Made by a program: the position numbers and the translations under genes
In this document: positions 1 to 8,957 of the stretch, in pieces
How the letters are laid out: each line of letters starts with the position of its first letter
Position numbering within the stretch: position 1 is the first letter of the stretch
The notes under the pieces: generated by a model
Told to the model about the DNA's origin: nothing
The model's input: only the letters and a program-made list of their open reading frames with translations
Database searches by the model: none
NCBI GenBank assembly: GCA_964344255.1
Contig: CAYFMQ010000009.1
Span: forward strand, 1 to 64,000
Reading direction: 5' to 3'
DNA: 64,000 nucleotides
Source of the DNA: JAJFIE01 sp964344255
Lineage (GTDB): Bacteria; Pseudomonadota; Alphaproteobacteria; Rhodospirillales; Casp-alpha2

Positions 1-62
1 CCGGAATCGAACCGGTGTACACGGCTTTGCAGGCCGCTGCGTAGCCACTCCGCCATCGCGCC
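1..62 (-). tRNA. tRNA-Cys (GCA), 3' end cut by window edge
   Basis: Read on the minus strand, the sequence starts with the acceptor strand GGCGCGA at position 62. D-arm, anticodon-arm and T-arm segments follow. The anticodon loop CTGCAAA places the anticodon GCA at 30-28, which specifies cysteine. The T-loop TTCGATT is flanked by CCGG on both sides. The 3' acceptor strand and CCA lie before base 1, so the gene is partial here. It is transcribed away from the methyltransferase gene that starts at 305. Confidence 0.9.
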
Positions 63-304
63 ACCGGATATGAACCGGCAGCCTGCCGTTGGGGCAATCA
101 CCCCCGCGACGGGCTCCGGAACTTAGTCAACGAAAGCCGCCCGGTCAAGCGGTCGATAACGACGAAATGCCAGCTTTTTTTCAGATACGTTTTCCCGCGC
201 TCAAAGCGTTGTTTTCACGAGCGTCCCGGACTATAACGGGCTATCGATGAACAGGGTGAACCTTTCCCCCGTTGTCATGCTTTTGCACCGAAGAGGATGC
301 CGAC

Positions 305-964
305 ATGGACTACGCCGCCGCAAGACGCCACATGGTGGATAGCCAAATTCTTACAAACAAGGTAACCGATCCGCGCATTATTGATGCAATGGCCGCCTTG
401 CCGAGGGAATCTTTTGTCCCCGAAAACCTTCGTGATATTTCTTATGTGGATGAGGCCATCGACTTGGGCGACAACCGCTACCTGATGGAGCCCATGGTGA
501 CGGCGCGCCTGTTACAGCACGCAGAGCCCCGTGAAGACGGCCTGGCGCTCGTTGTCGGATGTGCATCCGGCTACACCGCAGCCGTTTTGGCAGGAATGAC
601 CAGCACGGTTGTCGTCGTCGAGAATAACAAAGTCATGGCCGATAAGGCGTCAGAGACTCTCTCCAGTTTGGGAATTGACAATGTCGCCATCATGGAAGGC
701 GCCCTTTCGGAAGGATATCCGAAACAGGCACCTTATGATCTGATCGTTTTTGATGGCGCCGTACCGGAAGTACCGCAGCAGATTATCGACCAGTTGGCGG
801 AAGGCGGCCGACTTGTCGCCATTATCGGCGGTGGCGATTCCCGGACCATGGGCAACGTCATCGTCATGACACGGTTCCACGACGCCATCTCGTCGATGGA
901 CATATTTCAGGCCGGGACACCCATGCTGCCCGGTTTTGAACACCCCGGTGGTTTCAGCTTTTAA
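305..964 (+). CDS. Pcm-like protein-L-isoaspartate O-methyltransferase family protein
   Basis: 219 residues. The fold is a class I SAM methyltransferase of the protein-L-isoaspartate methyltransferase type. An N-terminal helix of the form RRHMVDSQI is followed by a modified SAM motif I, GCASGY at residues 85-90, then the strand DLIVFDGAVPEVPQQII. True Pcm enzymes repair isoaspartyl damage with a glycine-rich GTGSGY loop. The changed loop here makes repair activity uncertain. An in-frame TTG lies at 272, but the ATG at 305 has AGAGGA eight bases upstream and starts at the family's usual N-terminus. A pcm-like gene directly before tolC is a common alphaproteobacterial arrangement. Confidence 0.8.
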   Translation: MDYAAARRHMVDSQILTNKVTDPRIIDAMAALPRESFVPENLRDISYVDEAIDLGDNRYLMEPMVTARLLQHAEPREDGLALVVGCASGYTAAVLAGMTSTVVVVENNKVMADKASETLSSLGIDNVAIMEGALSEGYPKQAPYDLIVFDGAVPEVPQQIIDQLAEGGRLVAIIGGGDSRTMGNVIVMTRFHDAISSMDIFQAGTPMLPGFEHPGGFSF

Positions 965-1240
965 GCTTCGATTTAAAGCAGTATTTCCAGCAACTGAACC
1001 GGCCTTCGGTACGTTTCAGGCTGTTTTCGCTGATTTCGCCGCGAATCGATTCTCAGACTGATTCGCCACGAAACAATTCGTGCCGGCACGCACCTTCCGA
1101 ACAACCTATTGAAACAATTGACGTTTGTGGCGCTATTGACCATGACACAGGGATTTGTTCCTTTGGTTTGTCAGGCTTCATCGGTCTTTTAGGCATTTGG
1201 CGTTAACGGATCCCGGTGAACTGCTGAAAGGTGTCTGCGA

Positions 1241-2635
1241 ATGCGGAAAAATTTTCGGATGAAATGGTTGGCCTCGACTGCCTTGGTCATGGCTCTCTCC
1301 GGTGTTCAGGGCGTGTCGACATCGCATGCTGAATCTTTAGAAGAAGCGTTCGTCAAAGCCTATATGACCAACCCGACCCTGGCGTCCGAACGCGCCAGCC
1401 TTAGGGCAGCAGATGAAGGCGTTGCGCAGGCAGTGTCGAATTGGCGGCCAACCATAGAATTCTCAGCCGATGCCGGTTACGAACAGAACGAATCCTCCCT
1501 TCGGTCAGGAAGCGACAGGACGCAGGACCGCCAGCCGCGCTCCATGAGCCTGGACCTGACCCAACCGCTATTCCGTGGCGGGCGTACCATGGCTGAAACC
1601 AGCGAAGCCGAAAATACGGTGATGGCGGAAAGGGCGCGACTGACCGTGGCCGAGCAGAATCTCCTCGTCGAAGCCGCAACGGTCTATCTGGATGTCTATC
1701 GCGACGAAGCCGTCCTGGATCTCAACAAGAACAACGAAGCAGTCCTTAAACGGCAACTGGAAGCGACACAGGATCGCTTCCAGGTTGGTGAAATTACCCG
1801 CACCGATGTGCATCAGGCTGAAGCCCGCCTTGCCCGGTCCACGGCTGACAGAATCCAGAGCGAAGCCACGCTCGCCGCATCGCTGGCGGCTTACCAGAAC
1901 ACCGTCGGCGCGCTGCCGTCCGGCGCCATCACATTTCCGCCGATCCCGCCCGGGCTGCCTGAAAACAAGCTGGAAGCCATCAAGGAATCGGCAATCAACA
2001 ATCCCTCCGTTATAGCCGCCCAGTACGACGAGAGAGCCGCCATTGACGGCATTGACGGCGTCTGGGGCGAGTTGTTACCGACCGTGGAGTTCACGGCAAC
2101 CGCGGCGCGTAATTACGACAGCGCCGGTGAGGATACCCGAATCGACTCGGCTGAGGCCCTTGTTACGTTGACTGTGCCCCTTTATCAGTCCGGCTCGGTT
2201 TATTCCCGCTTGCGCGAGACGAAACAGCAGGCCGCGGAATTCCGAATGATCGTCGACAGGGAACGGCGCAATGCGACGGAACAGGCGGCCAGGACATGGG
2301 AGAATCTGCAGGCGGCCCAGGCGCGGGTCTCTTCTTTCCGGACGCAGATTCAGGCGGCCAAGATCGCCTTTGAAGGTGTCGAACGCGAAGCAGCCGTTGG
2401 ATCGCGCACCGTGCTGGATGTGCTGGATGCCGAGCAGGAACTGCTGGACGCACGGGTGAGCTTTATTCGGGCACAACGCGATGAAGCCGTCGCCATGTTT
2501 GAACTGCTGGCGGCTGTTGGAAGGCTGACGGCGCATAATCTTCAACTTCCCGTCGACCTCTACGACCCGGAAGTTCATTATCAAGAAGTTCGCGACATGT
2601 GGGTAGGCGGAAGCAGCAGTGGTGGGGTAGAATAA
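1241..2635 (+). CDS. tolC: TolC family outer-membrane efflux/type I secretion protein
   Basis: 464 residues. A signal peptide (about residues 1-30, ending STSHA before ES) is followed by two outer-membrane-efflux repeats. These are rich in long amphipathic helices and contain the repeat-like segments LDVYRDEAVLDLNKNN and ENLQAAQARVSSFRTQI. TolC trimers form the outer-membrane duct for tripartite efflux pumps and type I secretion. The length matches the family. AAAGG lies ten bases before the ATG. A 276-base gap separates it from the methyltransferase, so it probably has its own promoter. It could serve the EmrAB-type pair at 24966-27631, but nothing in the sequence links them. Confidence 0.9.
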   Translation: MRKNFRMKWLASTALVMALSGVQGVSTSHAESLEEAFVKAYMTNPTLASERASLRAADEGVAQAVSNWRPTIEFSADAGYEQNESSLRSGSDRTQDRQPRSMSLDLTQPLFRGGRTMAETSEAENTVMAERARLTVAEQNLLVEAATVYLDVYRDEAVLDLNKNNEAVLKRQLEATQDRFQVGEITRTDVHQAEARLARSTADRIQSEATLAASLAAYQNTVGALPSGAITFPPIPPGLPENKLEAIKESAINNPSVIAAQYDERAAIDGIDGVWGELLPTVEFTATAARNYDSAGEDTRIDSAEALVTLTVPLYQSGSVYSRLRETKQQAAEFRMIVDRERRNATEQAARTWENLQAAQARVSSFRTQIQAAKIAFEGVEREAAVGSRTVLDVLDAEQELLDARVSFIRAQRDEAVAMFELLAAVGRLTAHNLQLPVDLYDPEVHYQEVRDMWVGGSSSGGVE

Positions 2636-2802
2636 GGAAGGAGGCGTCAGGTAACGATTGGAAGATAAACCGGCAGTATCGTAATTACCTTAATGTTTTA
2701 GAAACCATGATGTTTTTATGATGCAGTCTAACAGGTGGCTAATTTGAAACACTTATTCCATACAGCTACCAATCTGGGATCAGTTAACCGGGCGATGAAC
2801 TC

Positions 2803-3573
2803 ATGAGTGAAGAACAGGTTCAGGAAGACGGCCAAGAACCTTCGATGGAGGATATACTTGCCTCTATCCGCCGTATTCTGGCGGAAGACGAAGATGGTGA
2901 AGGCGCAGCGCCTGAGGGCGATGCAGAACCGGAAATGGACATGGCGGCCGCTATGGAAGAGCTGGCCCCTGAGCCGGAACCCGAACCTGAACCCGAGCCA
3001 GAGCCTGAAGAAGAGATGGACATGGCTGCCGCCATGGAAGAAATGGCAGCGCCCGAGCCGGAACCCGAACCCGAACCGGAAGAAGAGATGGACATGGCAG
3101 CCGCCATGGAAGAAATGGCTGCACCCGAGCCGGAACCAGAGCCCGAGCCAATGCCGGAGCCGGAACCTGAGCCCATGCCGGAACCCGCGCCCATGCCGGA
3201 GCCTCCGGTTGCTGCAGCACCGCCACCTCCGCCTCCGCCGCCATCCCCAATGCCACAACCGGCAGCGCCGGATATCTTTGAACTGACCCAGGACATGGTG
3301 TCGGATCCCAATCTCATGTCAGGCGTCACCATGCAGGCTTCCACCGACCTGTTGGGCGACCTCGCTCGTGCCATTATCGACCGCCGTGACATGAAAGTGA
3401 CGACGGAAGGTTCGGATGCGAACATCACCCTGGAAGGTATCGTTCGGGAAATGCTCAACCCGCTGCTGCGCGAGTGGCTGGACAGGAATTTGCCCTACCT
3501 GATCGAACGTCTGGTCAAGAAGGAAATCGATCAGATGGTCAACCGGGCCCAGCGCCTGGACGATAATTTCTGA
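2803..3573 (+). CDS. popZ: PopZ-like polar organising protein (DUF2497)
   Basis: 256 residues. The N-terminal helix SMEDILASIRRILAED (residues 14-29) and the C-terminal helices ending LIERLVKKEIDQMVNRA are the two conserved parts of DUF2497/PopZ. In Caulobacter this protein forms a polar condensate that anchors the chromosome origin through ParB. Between them lies a long acidic, proline-rich linker with three tandem units (see the repeat entry), then a proline run. Caulobacter PopZ has about 177 residues, so this linker is expanded. The gene lies between tolC and valS and is probably transcribed alone. Family assignment is firm; a role in polarity is inferred from the family. Confidence 0.88.
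   Translation: MSEEQVQEDGQEPSMEDILASIRRILAEDEDGEGAAPEGDAEPEMDMAAAMEELAPEPEPEPEPEPEPEEEMDMAAAMEEMAAPEPEPEPEPEEEMDMAAAMEEMAAPEPEPEPEPMPEPEPEPMPEPAPMPEPPVAAAPPPPPPPPSPMPQPAAPDIFELTQDMVSDPNLMSGVTMQASTDLLGDLARAIIDRRDMKVTTEGSDANITLEGIVREMLNPLLREWLDRNLPYLIERLVKKEIDQMVNRAQRLDDNF
2935..3190 (+). repeat. Tandem coding repeat in the popZ linker
   Basis: Three imperfect units begin at the ATGGACATGGC motifs at 2935, 3016 and 3088, with spacings of 81 and 72 bases. Each encodes MDMAAAMEE followed by a Pro-Glu run. All spacings are multiples of three, so copy-number change would keep the frame. The last unit degenerates into Met-Pro-Glu repeats. Confidence 0.85.
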
Positions 3574-3734
3574 TTTCTTTTTCCGGGTCAGAATGCTTTA
3601 ACACCTGCCGGAAATTTTCTAGAACATTCCCTGAGTTTGGCGCGCTATAACCTTTGGTGCGCCTGCTACAGATTTACCCAGCGTAAAACAAACAAAAACA
3701 AAGCATTATTGCGAAAAGTTAAAGGACGGTCACA

Positions 3735-6389
3735 GTGCTCGAAAAGACCTATCGGCCAGAGGAAATTGAGAAAAAGCATTATGAGGACTGGGAAAGCTCC
3801 GGTGCCTTTGCTTGCGGGCAACAGGGAAACGCCCAGCGCTATACCATTGTCATCCCGCCTCCCAACGTGACCGGCAGCCTTCATATGGGGCATGCACTCA
3901 ACAACACGCTGCAGGATATCCTGATCCGCTATCAGCGTATGAAGGGACGTGACGCGCTATGGCAACCCGGTACCGATCATGCCGGCATTGCCACTCAGAT
4001 GGTTGTCGAACGCCAGATGGCCGAAGAAGGACTGAGCCGTCATGACCTGGGGCGCGACAAGTTCATCGAGCGCGTGTGGGACTGGAAAGCCCATTCCGGC
4101 GGCACCATTACCAGCCAGTTACGCCGCTTGGGCGCCTCGTGCGACTGGGAGCGGGAACGTTTCACCATGGACGAGGGCCTGTCGCTCGCCGTCCGCAAGG
4201 TGTTCGTCGATCTGTTCAAGAAACGCCTGATTTATCGCGACAAGAGGTTGGTCAACTGGGATCCGAAACTGCATACGGCCATTTCCGATCTCGAAGTCGA
4301 ACAACGCGAGGAAGTAGGCAAGCTTTGGTACTTCCGCTATCCGGTAGAGGGTGAGGATGATGTCTATCTGACCGTCGCCACCACGCGTCCCGAAACCATG
4401 TTGGGCGACTCCGGCGTCGCCGTACACCCGGAGGATGACCGCTACGCAAAACTCGTTGGCAAGAACTGTGTGCTGCCCATCGTTGGACGTGTAATCCCGA
4501 TTGTCGCCGATGATTACGCCGACCCCGAAAAGGGCACCGGTGCGGTGAAACTGACGCCCGCGCACGACTTCAACGACTTCGAGGTCGGACGCCGACACAA
4601 CCTGAAACTGATCAACGTGTTCGATGGCGATGCGAAGCTTAACGACAACGCGCCTGAGCATTACCGAGGCATGGACCGTTATGAAGCGCGCGAAAAAGTC
4701 GTCGCCGAAATGGAATCGCTCGGCCTGTTTGAAAAGGTCGAAGACAATCCCATGACCATACCATACGGTGACCGTTCGCACGTGGTGATCGAACCCTGGC
4801 TTATGGATCAGTGGTTCGTCGATGCGAAAACTCTTGCCGGACCAGCCATTACGGCAGTCGAGCAGGGGCGCACCAGGATCGTGCCGAAACAGTGGGAAAA
4901 CACCTATTACGAATGGATGCGCAACATCCAGCCCTGGTGCATATCCCGCCAGATCTGGTGGGGCCACCAGATTCCGGCCTGGTTCGGACCGGACGGTGAA
5001 ATCTTCGTCGAAATGACGGAAGAGGAGGCCTACGCCGCAGCGAAAGAGTTTTTCGGCAACGACGATTTCGAACTGACACGCGATCCCGATGTGCTGGATA
5101 CGTGGTTTTCTTCGGCCCTCTGGCCGTTTTCCACTCTTGGCTGGCCGGAACAGACACCGGAACTGGAACGCTATTACCCGACGGATGTGTTGATCACCGG
5201 TTTCGACATCCTGTTCTTCTGGGTCGCCCGCATGATGATGATGGGAATCGAATTCATGGGCGAGGTGCCGTTCCATACGGTCTATATCCACGCTCTGGTG
5301 CGTGACGAGCAGGGCCAGAAGATGTCCAAATCCCGCGGCAACATCATCGATCCGCTGGAATTGATCGACCGTTTCGGCGCCGATGCGTTGCGTTTCACCC
5401 TGACGGCGCAGGCGGCACAGGGCCGGGATGTGAAACTGTCGGAAAGCCGGGTTGAGGGTTACCGCAACTTCTGCACCAAGATCTGGAACGCGGCCCGTTT
5501 TTGCCAGATGAATGAATGCACGCCCGTTACCGGATTCGACCCGGCCTCCGTCAAGCTGTCGGTCAACAAATGGGTTATCGGCAAACTGAAAGAAGCTGCG
5601 GAGGGCTCTGAAAAGTCAGTAGAATCATACCGTTACAATGACTTTGCTGATGTGTTGTATCACTTCACCTGGGGTACTTTCTGCGACTGGTATCTTGAAC
5701 TTTCAAAACCCATCCTGCAGGGCGAGGACGGCGAGGCAAAGGACGAAACCCGCGCCACGGCGGCCTGGGTGCTGGACCAGATACTCCACCTGTTACACCC
5801 GGTGATGCCGTTCATGACCGAGGAACTCTGGCAACAGCTTGGGGACAACCGACCTTATAAACTGATCCAGGGCGAATGGCCGGAACTGGGCGAAGGGCTG
5901 ATCGATGAGGGCGTAAATCAGGAACTGGATTGGCTGGTTCGCCTGATCACCTCGATCCGCGCCGTCAGGGCCGAGATGAACGTTCCCGCCGGGGCGACCA
6001 TTCCACTTCTGCACCAGGGCGCCGGCGAGCGCACGCTTAAGAACCTTGAAACGCACCTTGACCTGCTGAAGCGTCTGGCGCGTGTTGAAAGTGTTGAAGC
6101 GGTGGACACGATTGCCAAAGGCTCCGTTCAGCTTGTCGTCGATGAAGCGACCTTTGTCCTGCCGCTGGCGGATGTTATCGACATTTCCGCCGAACAGGCG
6201 CGTCTTGAAAAGGAAATCGCCAAAATCGCCGCAGAGATCGAAAAATCCGACAAGAAGCTCGGCAATGAAAACTTCATTGCCAAGGCACCGCCTGAAGTCA
6301 TTGCAACGGAAAAGGAACGACGCGAAGAAGCCCTGGGAGCCCGAGAACGCCTGACGGAGGCACTGGATCGGTTGAGCGGCACGGCATAA
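3735..6389 (+). CDS. valS: Valyl-tRNA synthetase
   Basis: 884 residues. This class Ia aminoacyl-tRNA synthetase charges tRNA-Val with valine in the cytoplasm. The HIGH-type motif HMGH is at residues 50-53 after PPPNVTGSL. An editing domain occupies roughly residues 190-400. The KMSKS loop is at 529-533, followed by the anticodon-binding domain. The C-terminal coiled coil (about 815-880) binds tRNA. The start is GTG at 3735 with AAAGGACGG a few bases upstream. The length and motif order are typical. No leader or T-box is visible. Confidence 0.97.
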   Translation: MLEKTYRPEEIEKKHYEDWESSGAFACGQQGNAQRYTIVIPPPNVTGSLHMGHALNNTLQDILIRYQRMKGRDALWQPGTDHAGIATQMVVERQMAEEGLSRHDLGRDKFIERVWDWKAHSGGTITSQLRRLGASCDWERERFTMDEGLSLAVRKVFVDLFKKRLIYRDKRLVNWDPKLHTAISDLEVEQREEVGKLWYFRYPVEGEDDVYLTVATTRPETMLGDSGVAVHPEDDRYAKLVGKNCVLPIVGRVIPIVADDYADPEKGTGAVKLTPAHDFNDFEVGRRHNLKLINVFDGDAKLNDNAPEHYRGMDRYEAREKVVAEMESLGLFEKVEDNPMTIPYGDRSHVVIEPWLMDQWFVDAKTLAGPAITAVEQGRTRIVPKQWENTYYEWMRNIQPWCISRQIWWGHQIPAWFGPDGEIFVEMTEEEAYAAAKEFFGNDDFELTRDPDVLDTWFSSALWPFSTLGWPEQTPELERYYPTDVLITGFDILFFWVARMMMMGIEFMGEVPFHTVYIHALVRDEQGQKMSKSRGNIIDPLELIDRFGADALRFTLTAQAAQGRDVKLSESRVEGYRNFCTKIWNAARFCQMNECTPVTGFDPASVKLSVNKWVIGKLKEAAEGSEKSVESYRYNDFADVLYHFTWGTFCDWYLELSKPILQGEDGEAKDETRATAAWVLDQILHLLHPVMPFMTEELWQQLGDNRPYKLIQGEWPELGEGLIDEGVNQELDWLVRLITSIRAVRAEMNVPAGATIPLLHQGAGERTLKNLETHLDLLKRLARVESVEAVDTIAKGSVQLVVDEATFVLPLADVIDISAEQARLEKEIAKIAAEIEKSDKKLGNENFIAKAPPEVIATEKERREEALGARERLTEALDRLSGTA

Positions 6390-6439
6390 CGGCCTAATGT
6401 ATTTTTTTAAATGACCATCTACGGCGAAAAACCGGAAAA

Positions 6440-7315
6440 ATGGGGGCATTCATGGAAGAGCAAGTGAACAATGTTGCCGAAACTGTCATACCACTGATTT
6501 CAGAATACGGTTTGCAATTCGTCGGCGCCGTTATCACACTCATTATCGGTTGGATCGTAGCCGGCTGGGCCAAAAGCGCCACCCGCCGTTGGCTCTCCAA
6601 GATACCGAATATGGACGAAACCCTTGTTCCATTCCTGGCGACCATCGTCCGTATTGCCGTCCTTACAATCGTTGTCGTCGCCGTTCTCAACCAGTTCGGT
6701 GTCGAGACCACGTCCATCATCGCGTTACTCGGTGCAGCAGGCCTTGCCATTGGCCTTGCTCTGCAAGGCACGTTATCCAATATCGCCTCTGGTGTTGTGT
6801 TATTGATTTTGCGTCCATTCAAGGTTGGGGAATACATCGAAGGCGGCAACATCGGCGGCACGGTCATTCAGATCGGCCTGTTCACAACGGAACTGAAAAC
6901 CCCTGATGGTATCTTCCTGATTGTACCGAATAGCTCCATCGCGAATCAGTCAATCACCAACTATTCACGCAATGCGACCCGCCGCGTCAACCAGGTCATG
7001 GGAATTTCATATAGCGACGATATTTCGGGCGCATCTCAGGTACTGATGGATTTGATGAAATCCGACAGCCGTATTCTTGCCGATCCCGAGCCGCAGGTTC
7101 TGGTGAGTGTCCTCGGCTCCAGCTCTGTTGACTTGAGTGTGCGTTGCTGGACCAAGACCGAAGATTTCTGGGATGTACACTTCGATCTGAAGAAAAAATC
7201 CAAAATTGCCATTGAGGAAGCGGGTTACACCATTCCGTTCCCGCAAAGCGACGTCCATATTATCCCGTCCGGCTCCTCAAGCATGGTTCCACATGGCGCC
7301 GCCAAGGACGAATAG
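6440..7315 (+). CDS. MscS-family small-conductance mechanosensitive channel
   Basis: 291 residues. Three membrane segments are visible (about 24-43, 64-82 and 87-120). The third is the Gly/Ala-rich pore helix of MscS (LGAAGLAIGLALQGTLSN), followed by LRPFKVGEYIEGG and the cytosolic beta domain. MscS heptamers open under membrane tension and release solutes during hypo-osmotic shock. Only the minimal three-helix core is present. A second ATG at 6452 has GGGGG close upstream and may be the real start, giving 287 residues. The gene lies 50 bases after valS on the same strand. Confidence 0.92.
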   Translation: MGAFMEEQVNNVAETVIPLISEYGLQFVGAVITLIIGWIVAGWAKSATRRWLSKIPNMDETLVPFLATIVRIAVLTIVVVAVLNQFGVETTSIIALLGAAGLAIGLALQGTLSNIASGVVLLILRPFKVGEYIEGGNIGGTVIQIGLFTTELKTPDGIFLIVPNSSIANQSITNYSRNATRRVNQVMGISYSDDISGASQVLMDLMKSDSRILADPEPQVLVSVLGSSSVDLSVRCWTKTEDFWDVHFDLKKKSKIAIEEAGYTIPFPQSDVHIIPSGSSSMVPHGAAKDE

Positions 7316-7341
7316 CCACACAATAGGCGCATCTTCCGGGA

Positions 7342-7806
7342 TTAATCCGCTTTCTTGTCCTTGCTAAGGCGTTCCCGCAATTCCTTCATGCGGCGGCTGT
7401 ATTCGGCGATAATCTCTTCTTCTTCGGATAGCTCTTCCTCGTCCGTCATCTCGTAGATGGATGTTACCAACTGGATGCGGGAAGCATTTTCCTTCGCCGC
7501 CTTCATGACCTCGTCCATTTGCGAACGGAGCGTTGTGAGCTTGTCTTTCAGGACATCGGCAATCATCTGGGCTTCAACCGACTGATCCTGGCTTGCCGCA
7601 AGCGCCTCGGTCAGTTCCCAGACCTTATCGACCAGTTCGACAACTTCGACCCCCTGAATCTCCTGGGCTTCCATCAACTGGTTGATGTGATGCATCTGCT
7701 GTTCATTTTGTTCACGCAGAGCGACAATCTCGGCCTCAGCCGATCTCAGCAGTTGTTTAATGTCCCCGGAGCCGTTACCGGCGCCATTGTTATGGTCTTC
7801 TCCCAT
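7342..7806 (-). CDS. Small coiled-coil protein of unknown function
   Basis: 154 residues from the ATG at 7806, which has GGTGG upstream. The reading frame is open upstream to 7836, but that extension lacks a good ribosome site. The protein is acidic and almost wholly helical. A long heptad region begins near IKQLLRSAEAEIVALREQ and runs through LREQNEQQMHHINQL and LKDKLTTLRSQMDEVMK. It ends in a charged tail (EEELSEEEEI, then RRMKELRERL). It has no signal peptide or membrane segment, so it is probably cytoplasmic. I recognise no family. It is convergent with the mscS gene. Confidence 0.7.
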   Translation of the reverse strand: MGEDHNNGAGNGSGDIKQLLRSAEAEIVALREQNEQQMHHINQLMEAQEIQGVEVVELVDKVWELTEALAASQDQSVEAQMIADVLKDKLTTLRSQMDEVMKAAKENASRIQLVTSIYEMTDEEELSEEEEIIAEYSRRMKELRERLSKDKKAD

Positions 7807-7985
7807 CAGTTCACCACCCAAAATACTGACAACCACGGTACAGCCGCAGTTTTCTGGTTTCCCCCGAACACCTTACATTGTGATTATAGAGCAAAAAACA
7901 ATAGCTGGTGATGCTCATATGAAAAATTAAATGTTTCCGGTGAAACGCTCCGTTAACCAGCACTGTGTTGCAATAAGGGGTATTT

Positions 7986-8582
7986 TTGGAATTCCTTTGC
8001 ATGCAACGTACTGCTGACGGTTTTATTGTACCGGATTTGCCGGAAAATGCTTCGCCCGAAGATCGCGCGACATACATCGTCTTGCGCCTCGAACAGTTCA
8101 TCCGTGAAGGCAGGACCATTGACGAAGGCATGTCGTTCCGCAAATGGCAGGCCATGGCCCTGACCGAGATTGCAACCAATATCGCGGAAGCCCAGAACGA
8201 AGTCGTTCGTGACGATCCGATAACCAACCGCTTGTTGTTCACGACCGCTTCCGCCCTGATCACCATCGGGTTTTGGGGCACGGCTGTATCCATCAACAAG
8301 GTCGGATACATCGCCGCCGCCCTGGTTTGCGGATTCGCTGGCCTGGTCCTGTTGGCCGTTGCGGGAGAGTGGCAATGGACCCGTTTCTGGCGGAAACGCC
8401 AGGCCGGAAAACGAAAATTGCGGCTTGCGCGTATCGAGAGCCTCAACCGCAAAATCAAGAAACTGGAGCGTGAACTGGAAAAAGAAGCGGAACAGTTGGA
8501 AAAAACGCTGAAAAAAACCGCAAGGACGACCAAGAGAATGGAAACCGCGAATGGAGAGCCGGACCTGCTCGAAAGCATGTAA
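7986..8582 (+). CDS. Two-helix membrane protein with C-terminal coiled coil
   Basis: 198 residues if read from TTG at 7986, which has AAGGGG five bases upstream, or 193 from ATG at 8001, which has no clear ribosome site. The N-terminal half is soluble. Two hydrophobic segments follow (LLFTTASALITIGFWG and VGYIAAALVCGFAGLVLL), then a strongly basic coiled coil (IESLNRKIKKLERELEKEAE, then KTLKKTARTTKR). No known domain is recognised. It diverges from the coiled-coil gene at 7342-7806. The two adjacent coiled-coil proteins could interact, but that is only a guess from position. Confidence 0.65.
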   Translation: MEFLCMQRTADGFIVPDLPENASPEDRATYIVLRLEQFIREGRTIDEGMSFRKWQAMALTEIATNIAEAQNEVVRDDPITNRLLFTTASALITIGFWGTAVSINKVGYIAAALVCGFAGLVLLAVAGEWQWTRFWRKRQAGKRKLRLARIESLNRKIKKLERELEKEAEQLEKTLKKTARTTKRMETANGEPDLLESM

Positions 8583-8596
8583 ATTTTCGGTCTCTC

Positions 8597-8928
8597 TCAG
8601 TCTTCAGACTCCACGGCCGCTAGGATAGTTTCCATCAGGTTCTTCTGGTCCGTCGTTTCGGGAAAAAACGATACGGCAATTTCGTTTTCCGCTGTCCGGA
8701 CGAGATATCGCCATCCAGGGGCGGAAAATCATCAATCACCACATCGACGGTCATCCCGGGCTCGAATTGGTGCGTTACCTGGCGCATGGGCTGGGTCAGC
8801 CGGATCATGGCGCCGCCGGCGGAAATGTTCACCAGAACGCCGCCGTGGGTTTCACCATCTTCCTTACCGACGGCGAAAACCAGGCGGGGCAGGGGATAAC
8901 GGGTATGAACGCGATTGTTTAACGACAC
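8597..8928 (-). pseudogene. PilZ-domain protein with a one-base frameshift
   Basis: The start is GTG at 8928, with GGGGA upstream. The first frame encodes the PilZ signature: an Arg-rich start (RVHTRYPLPR) and NISAGGAMIRL. It then loses the family pattern at about 8695-8715 and stops at 8635. The neighbouring frame carries on with a normal PilZ ending (LVRTAENEIAVSFFPETT) and stops with TGA at 8599-8597. The span from GTG to that stop is 332 bases, one short of a multiple of three, which fits a single-base deletion. PilZ domains bind cyclic di-GMP. The cause may be a real mutation or a sequencing error. Confidence 0.8.
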
Positions 8929-8957
8929 TTCATTCCCCGTTCTATTGCCAAACCTCT

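Noticed and set aside
2935..3190. Repeats considered as a CRISPR array
   Set aside because: The units are contiguous, imperfect, in frame and coding, with no spacers of regular unique sequence and no cas genes in the window.
2820..3458. Ser/Gly-rich minus-strand frame opposite popZ
   Set aside because: It is the antisense reading of the Pro-Glu repeat. Its low complexity mirrors the popZ linker.
4119..5291. 390-codon open frame on the minus strand inside valS
   Set aside because: It lies wholly opposite valS, whose motifs are complete. The translation has no domain and is a by-product of GC-rich codon use.
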